The notes under the pieces were generated by a model. That model saw only the letters and a list, made by a program, of their open reading frames with translations, had not been told where the DNA came from and did not search any database. The translations under genes and the position numbers were made by a program. Source: Shewanella sp. NFH-SH190041 (GTDB lineage Bacteria > Pseudomonadota > Gammaproteobacteria > Enterobacterales > Shewanellaceae). From it: a DNA stretch of 64,000 nucleotides. The stretch covers positions 3,472,001 through 3,536,000 of the forward strand of contig NZ_AP026070.1 of the NCBI RefSeq assembly GCF_024363255.1, given 5' to 3'. Every line of letters starts with the position of its first letter. The stretch's first letter is position 1. Shown here in pieces: positions 26,500 through 33,840 of this stretch.

Positions 26500-26925
26500 T
26501 TACTGAGAAACCTGGCAAGCCGCGGGGATCGTCTCTGAATATGTTTTCAGCTGCTCTAGCCGTAATACCGCATCATAATCTGCGGGAAAACCATCTTCCG
26601 CTTTCCCTTCATTAACCCCGGTAAACTCGACATAAAGTGCGGGATAGGGCTGTTTTTGCTGCAAGCGGATATCATCAAAACGCTTTGCCATTGCTGTCGT
26701 TGTGGCAGTTTCATGCGGTACATACAACCAGTAATCCTGCTGACTACCACAGGGGGTAAAAGCACTGACTTCAAATCCGCTAACCAATACCCCGCGCCAA
26801 TGAACAACATTATCTTGTGACGCAGGAGCCGTTTCAGCCTGTAGCCGTGAGGAAAGCTGACTGCATCCAGTCGCTCCCATGATAACGCCCAATCCAATTA
26901 ATGCAGCACCAAACAAGGGTTTCAT
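26500..26925 (-). CDS. Small lipoprotein
   Basis: This encodes 141 residues with a lipoprotein signal ending at MGATGC, giving a lipidated cysteine near residue 21. The mature part has two further conserved-looking cysteines and a beta-rich layout (VHWRGVLVSGFEVSAFTPCG, YPALYVEFTGVNE). It resembles the small OB-fold or META-like envelope lipoproteins but is not assignable to a named family with certainty. The ATG at 26925 is preferred over the GTG two codons earlier. It shares a terminator region with the deaminase gene upstream. Confidence 0.72.
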   Translation of the reverse strand: MKPLFGAALIGLGVIMGATGCSQLSSRLQAETAPASQDNVVHWRGVLVSGFEVSAFTPCGSQQDYWLYVPHETATTTAMAKRFDDIRLQQKQPYPALYVEFTGVNEGKAEDGFPADYDAVLRLEQLKTYSETIPAACQVSQ

Positions 26926-27000
26926 AGTCACTTACCTTAAATTCATTGTATTTATGCTAATTTTATCTTTTTTATCAGAGTGATGCTCTTATACCTGCCA

Positions 27001-27030
27001 AATAAAAAGGGCCAATAGGCCCTTTTTATT
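27001..27030 (-). terminator. Terminator of the adenine deaminase gene
   Basis: The perfect 13-base arms AATAAAAAGGGCC (27001-27013) and GGCCCTTTTTATT (27018-27030) enclose a 4-base loop. The stem is followed by T-rich sequence on both strands. It lies 20 bases past the stop of the gene starting at 28057. Confidence 0.9.
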
Positions 27031-27049
27031 TATCCAAACATACCAATGG

Positions 27050-28057
27050 TTAGCTATGTTGCGCCAGATAAGCACAGGTTCGCTCAGCTAACTGCTGTTT
27101 AGCTGCATCAGTAATAAAACTGGCTTCAATGGCATTGAGCGTAAACTGAGCCAACTCCTTATGATTCAATGGCAATGCCTCTGCCACAGCCATAAAGTTG
27201 TCAGTCATATAGCCACCAAAATAGGCTGGGTCATCAGAGTTAATGGTGACGCACAATCCACGGCGCAGCAGATCGGTAATATTGTGTTCACTCATTTTAT
27301 CGAACACTTTCAGCCGAGTATTCGATAGCGGACAAACTGTCAGCGGCATGCGATTAGCGGCCAGTTCATTCATCAGCGCTTCATCCTGAGAACAGGCCAC
27401 CCCATGATCGACCCGGGATACACCCAATAGGCTCATCGCATCACGGATATTATCTGCCGTGCCCTCTTCACCGGCATGGGCCACAGTGAGAAAACCGGCC
27501 TCACGAGCTTTGGCAAATACCCGGGCAAATTTCTCCGGAGGATTACCCTGCTCAGAAGAATCCAACCCTACCGCAATAATTTTGTCCCGGTATGGCAGCG
27601 CCATTTCCAGCGTGGCAAAAGCAGATGCCTCATCCAGATGACGCAAAAAACACATGATCAGTTCACTGCTGATCCCCAGTTGCTCGCGGCCGTCAGCCAA
27701 TGCCCGGCTGATACCATTAATCACTGTGGCAAAGGCCACACCGCGATCAGTATGTGTCTGAGGATCGAAAAAGATTTCAGTATGAATAACATTATCAGCA
27801 TGACAATGCTGCAGATATGCCCAGGTCAAATCATAAAAATCCTGCTCATGGATCAGGACATTGGCCCCCTGGTAATAAATATCCAGAAATGATTGTAAAT
27901 TATGGAAATCGTATGCCGCCCGCACCTGCTCTGGCGTCGAAAATGGAATGTGTACCCCATTGCGCTGCGCCAATTCAAACATTAAGTCCGGCTCCAGCGT
28001 CCCTTCAATATGCAGATGTAATTCTACCTTGGGTAAACCCTGAATAAAGTCTCTCAT
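27050..28057 (-). CDS. Adenine deaminase (adenosine deaminase superfamily)
   Basis: This is a 335-residue cytosolic zinc hydrolase. Metal and substrate motifs are intact: ELHLHIEGTLEPD near the N-terminus, VAHAGEEG, RVDHGVACS and INSDDPAYFGGY. The segment GLDSSEQGNPPEKFARVF is characteristic of the adenine deaminase branch (Aah1-like, adenine to hypoxanthine) rather than true adenosine deaminases, though many databases label such genes add. The ATG at 28057 begins the conserved MRDFIQGLPKVELHLH and has AGGGTG upstream. An adenine-type riboswitch with a terminator lies in the leader, so expression probably rises with adenine. The hypoxanthine product can feed the phosphoribosyltransferase at 3955. 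Confidence 0.9.
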   Translation of the reverse strand: MRDFIQGLPKVELHLHIEGTLEPDLMFELAQRNGVHIPFSTPEQVRAAYDFHNLQSFLDIYYQGANVLIHEQDFYDLTWAYLQHCHADNVIHTEIFFDPQTHTDRGVAFATVINGISRALADGREQLGISSELIMCFLRHLDEASAFATLEMALPYRDKIIAVGLDSSEQGNPPEKFARVFAKAREAGFLTVAHAGEEGTADNIRDAMSLLGVSRVDHGVACSQDEALMNELAANRMPLTVCPLSNTRLKVFDKMSEHNITDLLRRGLCVTINSDDPAYFGGYMTDNFMAVAEALPLNHKELAQFTLNAIEASFITDAAKQQLAERTCAYLAQHS

Positions 28058-28121
28058 CACCCTGTACTCTCTTGATAACAGTGAATATCGTGAACGGGAT
28101 AGGCCTAGGGTGCTGATTGCT

Positions 28122-28169
28122 AAAAAATACAAAGAGCAAAGCGCCGGTAGGCTTACCTCACTCTTCGTA
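28122..28169 (-). terminator. Riboswitch expression platform: intrinsic terminator
   Basis: On the minus strand the arm TACGAAGAG (28169-28161) pairs over all nine positions, with one G-U, with CTCTTTGTA (28136-28128). An inner GGTA/TACC helix lies between, and TTTTTT (28127-28122) follows. The first six bases of the 5' arm are the 3' strand of aptamer helix P1, so the two structures exclude each other. Confidence 0.78.
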
Positions 28170-28228
28170 ATCTGGAGTTTACGGTTCCAGGTAGAGACCC
28201 CCGTACCGAATTAACGGGGTTATACGAA
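28164..28228 (-). promoter_or_regulatory. Purine riboswitch aptamer, predicted adenine-specific
   Basis: This 65-base aptamer fits the purine riboswitch fold throughout. P1 is TTCGTA/TACGAA, J1/2 is TAA, and P2 is CCCCGT/ACGGGG with loop L2 ending in the conserved GG. J2/3 is GTCTCTACC (consensus GTTTCTACC). P3 is CTGGA/TCCAG with loop ACCGTAA, whose CC can pair with the L2 GG. The J3/1 base at the position equivalent to 74 is T (GATTA), the adenine-sensing state; guanine aptamers have C. It lies 107 bases upstream of the deaminase start. Confidence 0.92.
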
Positions 28229-28234
28229 GTACCA

Positions 28235-28263
28235 GATAAACAGTTAGGTGCACTATCGCCCAA
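28235..28263 (-). promoter_or_regulatory. Candidate promoter of the riboswitch-deaminase transcript
   Basis: On the minus strand TTGGGC (28263-28258) and TTTATC (28240-28235) are separated by 17 bases. A start about 7 bases later falls at 28228, the first base of aptamer helix P1. Hexamers are only moderately close to consensus; the position is what supports the call. Confidence 0.45.
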
Positions 28264-28293
28264 TGCTGCTCTGGTTAGGTGCGGATTCTGGCA

Positions 28294-28324
28294 CACTCTC
28301 TCGCGCTGGACAAGCCAGAGAGTG
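28294..28324 (-). other. Hairpin after the usp gene
   Basis: CACTCTCT (28294-28301) and AGAGAGTG (28317-28324) form an 8-base stem, about 50 bases past the usp stop. There is no T run, so it may be a weak terminator or an mRNA 3' end structure. Confidence 0.35.
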
Positions 28325-28371
28325 AGTCCATCGTCATGAATATTCTCTCCGCATTCATCATTACTAATGTG

Positions 28372-28812
28372 CTATTTCACGATCAGCACAGGACAACTGG
28401 CTCGTGCCGTCACCGCCTCAGCAACATTATCGTGCCATAAATGCGCAAGTCCGGTGCGACCATGGCTGGCCATAACAATCATGCCAATGTCACCCTGCTG
28501 CGCTTCTTTGACAATCTGCTCGGCGATATTATTTTCCTCACAGCGGCGTACCAAGGTTTCCACTTTGACATCTGTATCTAATTTCGCCAGCAAGCCCTGC
28601 ATCTGCTGCGCCGCAACGGCTTCCATATTCTGCATTAACTCTTCTGGCGTAATAGCTAGGATTTGGAAATTTTCATCCCCGGACAGCTGTTCAACAACAT
28701 GCAAGATCCGCAGTCCTACATGGTAAAAATTGGCCATTTCTACCGCATAGGATAATGCGTGCAGAGCAGTTTCAGAAAAATCGGTCGGCCATAGAATATT
28801 GCGAGTACGCAT
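28372..28812 (-). CDS. Universal stress protein (UspA family)
   Basis: This is a 146-residue single Usp domain protein. It starts with the nucleotide-binding NILWPTDFSETALHALSYAV and ends with MVMASHGRTGLAHLWHDNVAEAV and CPVLIVK. The usual ATP-binding pattern G-x2-G-x9-G is only partly kept: the last Gly is replaced by Ala in DNVAEAV, so ATP binding is uncertain. It is followed by a hairpin and lies downstream of a SpoIIAA-like gene on the same strand with an 85-base gap. A stress role is inferred from the family alone. Confidence 0.9.
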   Translation of the reverse strand: MRTRNILWPTDFSETALHALSYAVEMANFYHVGLRILHVVEQLSGDENFQILAITPEELMQNMEAVAAQQMQGLLAKLDTDVKVETLVRRCEENNIAEQIVKEAQQGDIGMIVMASHGRTGLAHLWHDNVAEAVTARASCPVLIVK

Positions 28813-28897
28813 GCACTACCTCCTGTTACCGGGATCCAGAGGCTGTCAGCTGCCGGCCATCACCGGCACTGACAGGCTTACAGGGTAAAATGGCTTA

Positions 28898-29281
28898 TCA
28901 ATCCTTCAGCCAATGGATAGCATCAAAGGTATTGAGGAAAAATTTCACCTTGATGGAAGTAAACCAATTGGCCACTTTGGTCAGCCACTCTTGGGTATTG
29001 GTATCGCCAATCACAGCGATTTTTTCAAAGTGACGGCCATGTTTAAAGTCTAGCTTCAAATCATCCCACATGGCCCGGGCCTCCCATCCTTCTAGCTCGG
29101 TAATATCACATAACACATAGATATCGGGATCTTTAACCCCAGCAATAGCAGACTCCAACATAGGTACCATCTGCTCATAATCTGCGTGGGTCAGTTTGCC
29201 TACCAGTTTGAGCGTGACAAAAAAATCATCTTCGCCGACCCGCTCAATGCCCACTGAAATCCCGTGACGATCAAGTTTCAT
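28898..29281 (-). CDS. SpoIIAA-like (STAS/SEC14 type) protein
   Basis: This is a 127-residue soluble protein with the SpoIIAA-like fold pattern of PF11964: FFVTLKLVGKLTHADYEQMV, YVLCDITELEGWEARAMWDD, KIAVIGDTNTQEWLTKV and the C-terminal FFLNTFDAIHWL. Such proteins are thought to bind lipids or act in signalling, and no partner is evident here. GGAGGGATT before the ATG at 29281 fixes the start. It is upstream of usp on the same strand and may be cotranscribed with it; both are typical stress-induced families. Confidence 0.82.
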   Translation of the reverse strand: MKLDRHGISVGIERVGEDDFFVTLKLVGKLTHADYEQMVPMLESAIAGVKDPDIYVLCDITELEGWEARAMWDDLKLDFKHGRHFEKIAVIGDTNTQEWLTKVANWFTSIKVKFFLNTFDAIHWLKD

Positions 29282-29407
29282 AATCCCTCCTGAATCATTC
29301 ATCTGCTTAGTGAGTGTAGCCCTGCCAACATACACCACTTATGCCACAGATCACATTTGTTGTTTTATTGAACTGCTCACCAAACTGCTCTAACATTGGC
29401 CAAACAT

Positions 29408-29427
29408 TAGACCGACTAATCAGTCTA
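29408..29427. promoter_or_regulatory. Candidate TetR operator upstream of the aldehyde dehydrogenase
   Basis: TAGACCGACTAATCAGTCTA is a 20-base imperfect palindrome (TAGAC.GA.TA.TC.GTCTA) located 25 bases before the dehydrogenase start. It has the size and form of a TetR-family operator. The likely binder is the TetR gene at 30936, the second gene of the same unit. Confidence 0.55.
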
Positions 29428-29452
29428 TTTTTATGCCGGCAGGAGATTTTTG

Positions 29453-30907
29453 ATGGATATGGCAACCGAGGGAATGCAACAGCAACAACTGCATCAACAC
29501 TTTACCGCGCAACGGCAGGCATTTTCTCAAACAGACATGCCCGATTATCAACACCGTATCGCCCAGCTCAAAGCACTAAAGCAAGCATTGCTCGCCCATC
29601 AAGATGAATTGCTCCGTGCGCTGAGCGAGGATTATGGTTACCGTAGCCCGGATGACAGCATGCTGTCAGATATTCTGCCGGTGATCAGTAATATCAATTA
29701 CAGCATCAAACACCTGCGCCGCTGGATGAAACCCAGCCGTCGCCATGCCGGACTGATGCTTGCTCCGGCCAGCGTCACTGTGCATTATCAACCCCTCGGC
29801 GTTGTGGGCATTATTGTGCCGTGGAATTTCCCCTTAACCCTGTCACTGGGACCATTAGCCACTGTACTGGCCGCGGGGAATCGAGCCATGCTGAAATTGT
29901 CTGAGTTTACTCCAACAACTAATCAGGTTATCCGCCGATTATTAGCTAAAGCCTTTTCACCTAAATGGGTGTGCGTTATTGAAGGTGAAGCTGATATCGC
30001 CGCCGCGTTTTCTGCCTTGCCATTTGATCATCTGCTTTTTACAGGCTCAACCTCAGTGGCTAAGCATGTCATGCATGCGGCAGCGGATAACCTGACCCCG
30101 CTGACACTGGAGCTTGGTGGCAAATCTCCGGTGATTATTGCTCCGGATATGCCAATAACAACTGCGGTTGAACGACTTATTTATGGCAAATGCCTCAATG
30201 CTGGGCAGATTTGTGTAGCACCAGATTATGTGCTTTGCCCCGCCGGGCAGGAACAAGCGTTTATCCAAGCCTACCGGCAACAATTTCGTGCTATGTACGG
30301 TGCCAAATTGGCTGACACTCCTGACTATGGCAATGTTATTAATGCGCGGCAATTTAACCGCTTGCAGACATTACTGGATGATGCCCAAGCCAAAGGAGCC
30401 CAAATTACTCCGGCACTGGATGAAACACAGGGCTCACAAGATAACAAAACTACAAATCAGCAAAACAGCCGTAAATTAGCTACCCAGTTAATCACCAGGG
30501 TAACGGATAACATGCTGTTAATGCAGGAAGAAATCTTTGGTCCGCTACTGCCTATCGTCAGTTATAACACGTTGGATGAGGCCATTGCTTATATTAATGC
30601 TCGTCCGCGACCATTGGCGCTTTATCTAATGAGCTTTGATAATCGGACACAACAGCAAGTGTTAAGCCGTACTCACTCCGGCGGTGTGTGCATTAATGAA
30701 ACTGTGTTTCATGTCGCCGCTGATGATGCACCTTTTGGGGGGATCGGCCCATCCGGCATGGGGCATTACCATGGCCATGAAGGTTTTTTGCAATTTAGCC
30801 ACGCTAGAACCGTGCTGCACCGCGGCCGACTCAATACCGGGAAGTTGGTTCATCCCCCTTACGGCAAGTTCTGGCAAAAATGGTTAGTGCGTCTGTTTGT
30901 CCGTTAA
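29453..30907 (+). CDS. Aldehyde dehydrogenase, coniferyl-aldehyde dehydrogenase type
   Basis: This is a 484-residue NAD(P)-dependent aldehyde dehydrogenase. The Rossmann and active-site landmarks are present: GIIVPWNFPLTLSLGPLA, LLFTGSTSVAKHVM, the general-base region LELGGKSPVII, the nucleophile cysteine in LNAGQICVAPDYVLCP and EEIFGPLLPIVSY. The short N-terminus and the C-terminal PPYGKFWQKWLVRLFVR are typical of the coniferyl-aldehyde/fatty-aldehyde branch. A low-complexity, Gln/Asn/Thr-rich insertion lies near residue 325. AGGAG precedes the ATG at 29453. A TetR operator-like palindrome is upstream, and the TetR gene follows by 28 bases. Confidence 0.9.
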   Translation: MDMATEGMQQQQLHQHFTAQRQAFSQTDMPDYQHRIAQLKALKQALLAHQDELLRALSEDYGYRSPDDSMLSDILPVISNINYSIKHLRRWMKPSRRHAGLMLAPASVTVHYQPLGVVGIIVPWNFPLTLSLGPLATVLAAGNRAMLKLSEFTPTTNQVIRRLLAKAFSPKWVCVIEGEADIAAAFSALPFDHLLFTGSTSVAKHVMHAAADNLTPLTLELGGKSPVIIAPDMPITTAVERLIYGKCLNAGQICVAPDYVLCPAGQEQAFIQAYRQQFRAMYGAKLADTPDYGNVINARQFNRLQTLLDDAQAKGAQITPALDETQGSQDNKTTNQQNSRKLATQLITRVTDNMLLMQEEIFGPLLPIVSYNTLDEAIAYINARPRPLALYLMSFDNRTQQQVLSRTHSGGVCINETVFHVAADDAPFGGIGPSGMGHYHGHEGFLQFSHARTVLHRGRLNTGKLVHPPYGKFWQKWLVRLFVR

Positions 30908-30935
30908 CTCACTGAGTACCGATAGGAGTCACTTA

Positions 30936-31502
30936 ATGGCCGACAGTAAAAAACAAGCCATTTTACAAGCGGCACTGCCGTTGTTTGTCGAGCGGGGTTT
31001 TGATGCCACCTCAACAGCAATGTTAGCGCAGCAGGCCGGAGTGGCAACCGGTACTCTATTTCACCACTTTGCCAATAAAGATGCGGTATTAGCAGCGTTA
31101 TTTATCAGTACTAAGCAGGAATTTGCAGATCATATGCAAGCGTTCTCCCCTGTAGGGGAATTCGCTCAGCAACTGCAACAATTATGGGACAGAGCAATAG
31201 AGTGGTCGCTGGCAAATCCTCTCAAACAGCAATTTTTCCAACACTATTGTTTGTCACCAGCCCTGCCGCAGGCCCTTCGTGACCGCGCTATGTTTGATAT
31301 TTTGGGCTTTTTGGCTGAGCACTTACGCCAAGGACAAGCAAGTGGAGAATTAAGTCACTGGCCACTGACCTTGTTACTGCATTACTGTCACGGCCAATAC
31401 CTTGCCAGCAGCCAATTGTTTGTGCAGCAGCCGCAACTGTGGCAGCAAGCAGATTACCGCTTGGGCAGTTTTCAACTGCTCTGGCAGGCAATTAAAGCGT
31501 AA
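30936..31502 (+). CDS. TetR family transcriptional regulator
   Basis: This is a 188-residue repressor-type protein. Residues 1-55 form the TetR helix-turn-helix (ILQAALPLFVERGFDATSTA, VATGTLFHHFANKD); the rest is the ligand-binding, mostly helical domain. TAGGAG before the ATG at 30936 fixes the start; the frame is open upstream but overlaps the dehydrogenase end. It is the second gene of the unit and probably represses it through the palindrome at 29408. The inducer may be an aldehyde or related lipophilic compound; this is inference. Confidence 0.9.
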   Translation: MADSKKQAILQAALPLFVERGFDATSTAMLAQQAGVATGTLFHHFANKDAVLAALFISTKQEFADHMQAFSPVGEFAQQLQQLWDRAIEWSLANPLKQQFFQHYCLSPALPQALRDRAMFDILGFLAEHLRQGQASGELSHWPLTLLLHYCHGQYLASSQLFVQQPQLWQQADYRLGSFQLLWQAIKA

Positions 31503-31518
31503 TTTAAGCATCTTAACG

Positions 31519-31547
31519 TATCAGCCCAGCAACTAGCCGGGCTGATA
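31519..31547. terminator. Hairpin between tetR and the MAPEG gene
   Basis: TATCAGCCC (31519-31527) and GGGCTGATA (31539-31547) pair perfectly. T runs are weak, so it is a probable but not classical terminator for these convergent genes. Confidence 0.5.
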
Positions 31548-31580
31548 CTCTGCAATAGGTTTAATCACAGAGGTGATAGA

Positions 31581-31970
31581 TCAGAAATCAAATACCTGAC
31601 TGAGGATCACCAAGCTACTCAGCATACCGATAAGCCAAGCCAGTGAACGCGCTTTATCGAAATCTTTCAGGTACAGATAATGATAAACAATGCGGGCAAC
31701 AATATGCACCATGGCGGCAATTTCAGCGACAACAGTGACTCTATCGGTTGCCAAAACGGCCAATACAGCGCAAGCAAAGATCAACAAGGACTCAAAAGCA
31801 TTTTGATGAGCCGCCAATGCCCGGGCGCCAAAACCGGTTAACTCCGACTGCTGCGTCCGAGGTTCACTGTTATCATACCCGCCATCGTGGCGCATCGCCT
31901 TAGCTAAAGGGTATTTCGCCATATAAGGCAATAACATCGCGAGGGTCAGGCAGGTCAGCAGCAGTGTCAT
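31581..31970 (-). CDS. MAPEG family membrane protein
   Basis: This is a 129-residue protein with four hydrophobic segments and the MAPEG-like motif AALAAHQNAFESLLIFACAV (here ARALAAHQNAFESL). It belongs to the membrane-associated eicosanoid/glutathione metabolism family. Bacterial members are small inner membrane proteins, some with glutathione transferase activity, but the activity here is not shown. AAGGA lies just before the ATG at 31970, which is preferred over the upstream ATG at 31997. It is convergent with tetR. Confidence 0.85.
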   Translation of the reverse strand: MTLLLTCLTLAMLLPYMAKYPLAKAMRHDGGYDNSEPRTQQSELTGFGARALAAHQNAFESLLIFACAVLAVLATDRVTVVAEIAAMVHIVARIVYHYLYLKDFDKARSLAWLIGMLSSLVILSQVFDF

Positions 31971-32053
31971 AGCGGTATCCTTGTGATTGATTTCCATAAA
32001 CTATCTCTCAAACACAAGCTAGCAGACAGCAAAGGATAGCGCCAATTTTGCCC

Positions 32054-32716
32054 CTAGAAACGGAATTGGATCCCTAAGTTGGCCTGTCCTTGCAGCAAGG
32101 TACTGGCACTGATTAACCATTGGCAGCGACTGCCATCGCAAAACAGCTCATTATCGGCATCAACAAAGGTGGCAAAACCCCGCACCTCGGCCAGTAAAGC
32201 CAAATGATCTGAAAACCGCACTAACGTACCAAGCCCAAGCCCCATGGAAAAACGGGTTTCACTGTTCAGCTCGCCCGCAGGTCGTAACTGAGTCAATCCT
32301 GCTGAGGCGGTAACATAGGGCTCCCACATACCGGAAGGGAAATAGAGCGTGCCACCTAAATGCAGATAATCCAGCTGCAGATCGCTAAGCCTTTGGGCCG
32401 CAAATAATCCACCACTACGTAACTCAGTATCTTGATGACTGTAGAGCAGATAAACATCTCCAGGGTCATTAGTGGTCATCCCCAGCATCAAGGCATAATT
32501 AGCGGATTCCTGAATTGATGCACTATCACTTTGCTCTGCGGCTGCATCAGTTAAATCCAGAGAGGATGCACCAAAACTGTATCCCCCCATTGGCGTGAAA
32601 AATATCCGTCCCGCTTCTGCCGCCGCTAAGGGCCCACTCAGTAACCCAGAGATGACGGCAACCCTGATACCTGTTTTAACATGCTGACTAACAGCCCTAC
32701 GCTTATATCCCGGCAT
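32054..32716 (-). CDS. Predicted outer membrane beta-barrel protein
   Basis: This is a 220-residue exported protein. The basic N-terminus (PGYKRRAVSQHVKTG) and hydrophobic stretch (VAVISGLLSGPLAAAEA) form a signal peptide. The mature part is a series of alternating amphipathic strands ending in GQANLGIQFRF, with a terminal Phe typical of outer membrane barrels. A disulfide is possible between the two cysteines in LFCDGSRCQW. It is OmpA/OmpW-like in size, but the family is not identified. It stands alone, upstream of the MAPEG gene on the same strand. Confidence 0.7.
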   Translation of the reverse strand: MPGYKRRAVSQHVKTGIRVAVISGLLSGPLAAAEAGRIFFTPMGGYSFGASSLDLTDAAAEQSDSASIQESANYALMLGMTTNDPGDVYLLYSHQDTELRSGGLFAAQRLSDLQLDYLHLGGTLYFPSGMWEPYVTASAGLTQLRPAGELNSETRFSMGLGLGTLVRFSDHLALLAEVRGFATFVDADNELFCDGSRCQWLISASTLLQGQANLGIQFRF

Positions 32717-33006
32717 AACAACTTACTCCCTGTTGATTTGCAAAGGGTTTACCCTGCTCCGGCCTGTTATAACCCGCCCAGCGCACAGGTTCAACACAGC
32801 GTATACAAAATGTTCACCCGCCCTGAGATTAACATCAGAAAACTGGTGAGCAGCATATGTCTGATTAAAGCACCATTGGCATATCATCAAGGGAATCGCG
32901 GCAAAAGAGCACGGATAGCAACGACGGTATAGCAGTAAATAATGCTCGCAAGTCTGATTAGGCTCGCCGATACTCAGTCAGTATCAAGTCAATGAAGGAG
33001 AGCAAT

Positions 33007-33444
33007 ATGCTGTTACCCTGTGATATGAAACAGCAATATCTATCTCTGGGGGAGCTACCCACCACCCACTGCCCACGTTGTGGTTATCAATATCCTTGGC
33101 AGTTGTGGCAAGAGTCAGAGCAAGCAACCGTGCTGTTTATTCCCGTGTGGCGTTTCACTCCTCGCTATTTGGTCTGTTGCGGACAATGCGGCATCTCTTG
33201 GCGACTACCAGACAAGCTCGCAGCGGGTGCAGCACAGTACGCAAAAACACGCTCAGCAACCACGCCCTTTGACGTCAGCCCAACAAACACGCCCCAAGTA
33301 CAAACCGAGGCTGAGCATAATCCGGTTCAAACCCATGATGAATTGCTCAATGCAACTCAGCACACTAACGCTGATATCTCCCCATGGGGAGAAGAGGTTT
33401 GCCGATGGATTACTAACCAACGCCCGGATCATCCCGCCTATTAA
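33007..33444 (+). CDS. Zinc-ribbon protein
   Basis: This is a 145-residue cytoplasmic protein with an N-terminal zinc ribbon. One knuckle is HCPRCGY (Cys22, Cys25) and the second is CCGQCG (Cys57/58, Cys61), separated by a strand-rich segment. The C-terminal half (about 75-145) is low complexity (Thr, Gln, Asn), ending with a short helix EEVCRWITNQRP. AAGGAG precedes the ATG at 33007, which is preferred over the ATG at 32992. No function can be assigned beyond metal binding. Confidence 0.7.
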   Translation: MLLPCDMKQQYLSLGELPTTHCPRCGYQYPWQLWQESEQATVLFIPVWRFTPRYLVCCGQCGISWRLPDKLAAGAAQYAKTRSATTPFDVSPTNTPQVQTEAEHNPVQTHDELLNATQHTNADISPWGEEVCRWITNQRPDHPAY

Positions 33445-33690
33445 TTAGGTAAAAGACATCTCAGCGAAACATTGGGATACACTTGATGATTTTAACGGCG
33501 CTAAAGTGATTATTCCGCCTGAAAAACCCTGAATTCTGCATATTAATTAAGTAATAAAAAACTAATAAAGTAATAATTAAAATCTTTTTAATTCAATCTG
33601 TTAACTTGATATTAAAAAGCTAAAACCGTTAAATACAGAACAGGATAATCGAAGCGGCGGGGAATTATGATGGTTGTCAGAAATCTCTAC

Positions 33691-33718
33691 TTGCCAGACA
33701 TAGTTACGTGCCTATAAT
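33691..33718 (+). promoter_or_regulatory. Strong promoter-like sequence upstream of guaC
   Basis: TTGCCA (33691-33696) and a perfect TATAAT (33713-33718) are separated by 16 bases. The predicted start (about 33725) falls at the first base of the terminator hairpin that precedes guaC. Confidence 0.65.
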
Positions 33719-33725
33719 GCCGAAA

Positions 33726-33757
33726 ACCGGAGCGTCTGCCAACGCTCCGGTTTTTTT
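33726..33757 (+). terminator. Terminator-type hairpin in the guaC leader
   Basis: ACCGGAGCGT (33726-33735) and ACGCTCCGGT (33742-33751) pair perfectly around a 6-base loop, followed by seven T (33751-33757). It lies 83 bases before guaC, on the same strand, immediately downstream of a consensus-like promoter. Confidence 0.88.
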
Positions 33758-33840
33758 GTGCCTGCCTGTCAGAGCATGGTGATTATCTGCCGATAATCTT
33801 AAGCAATGACCGGCGCCAGACAGATTTAAGGAATTGCCAA

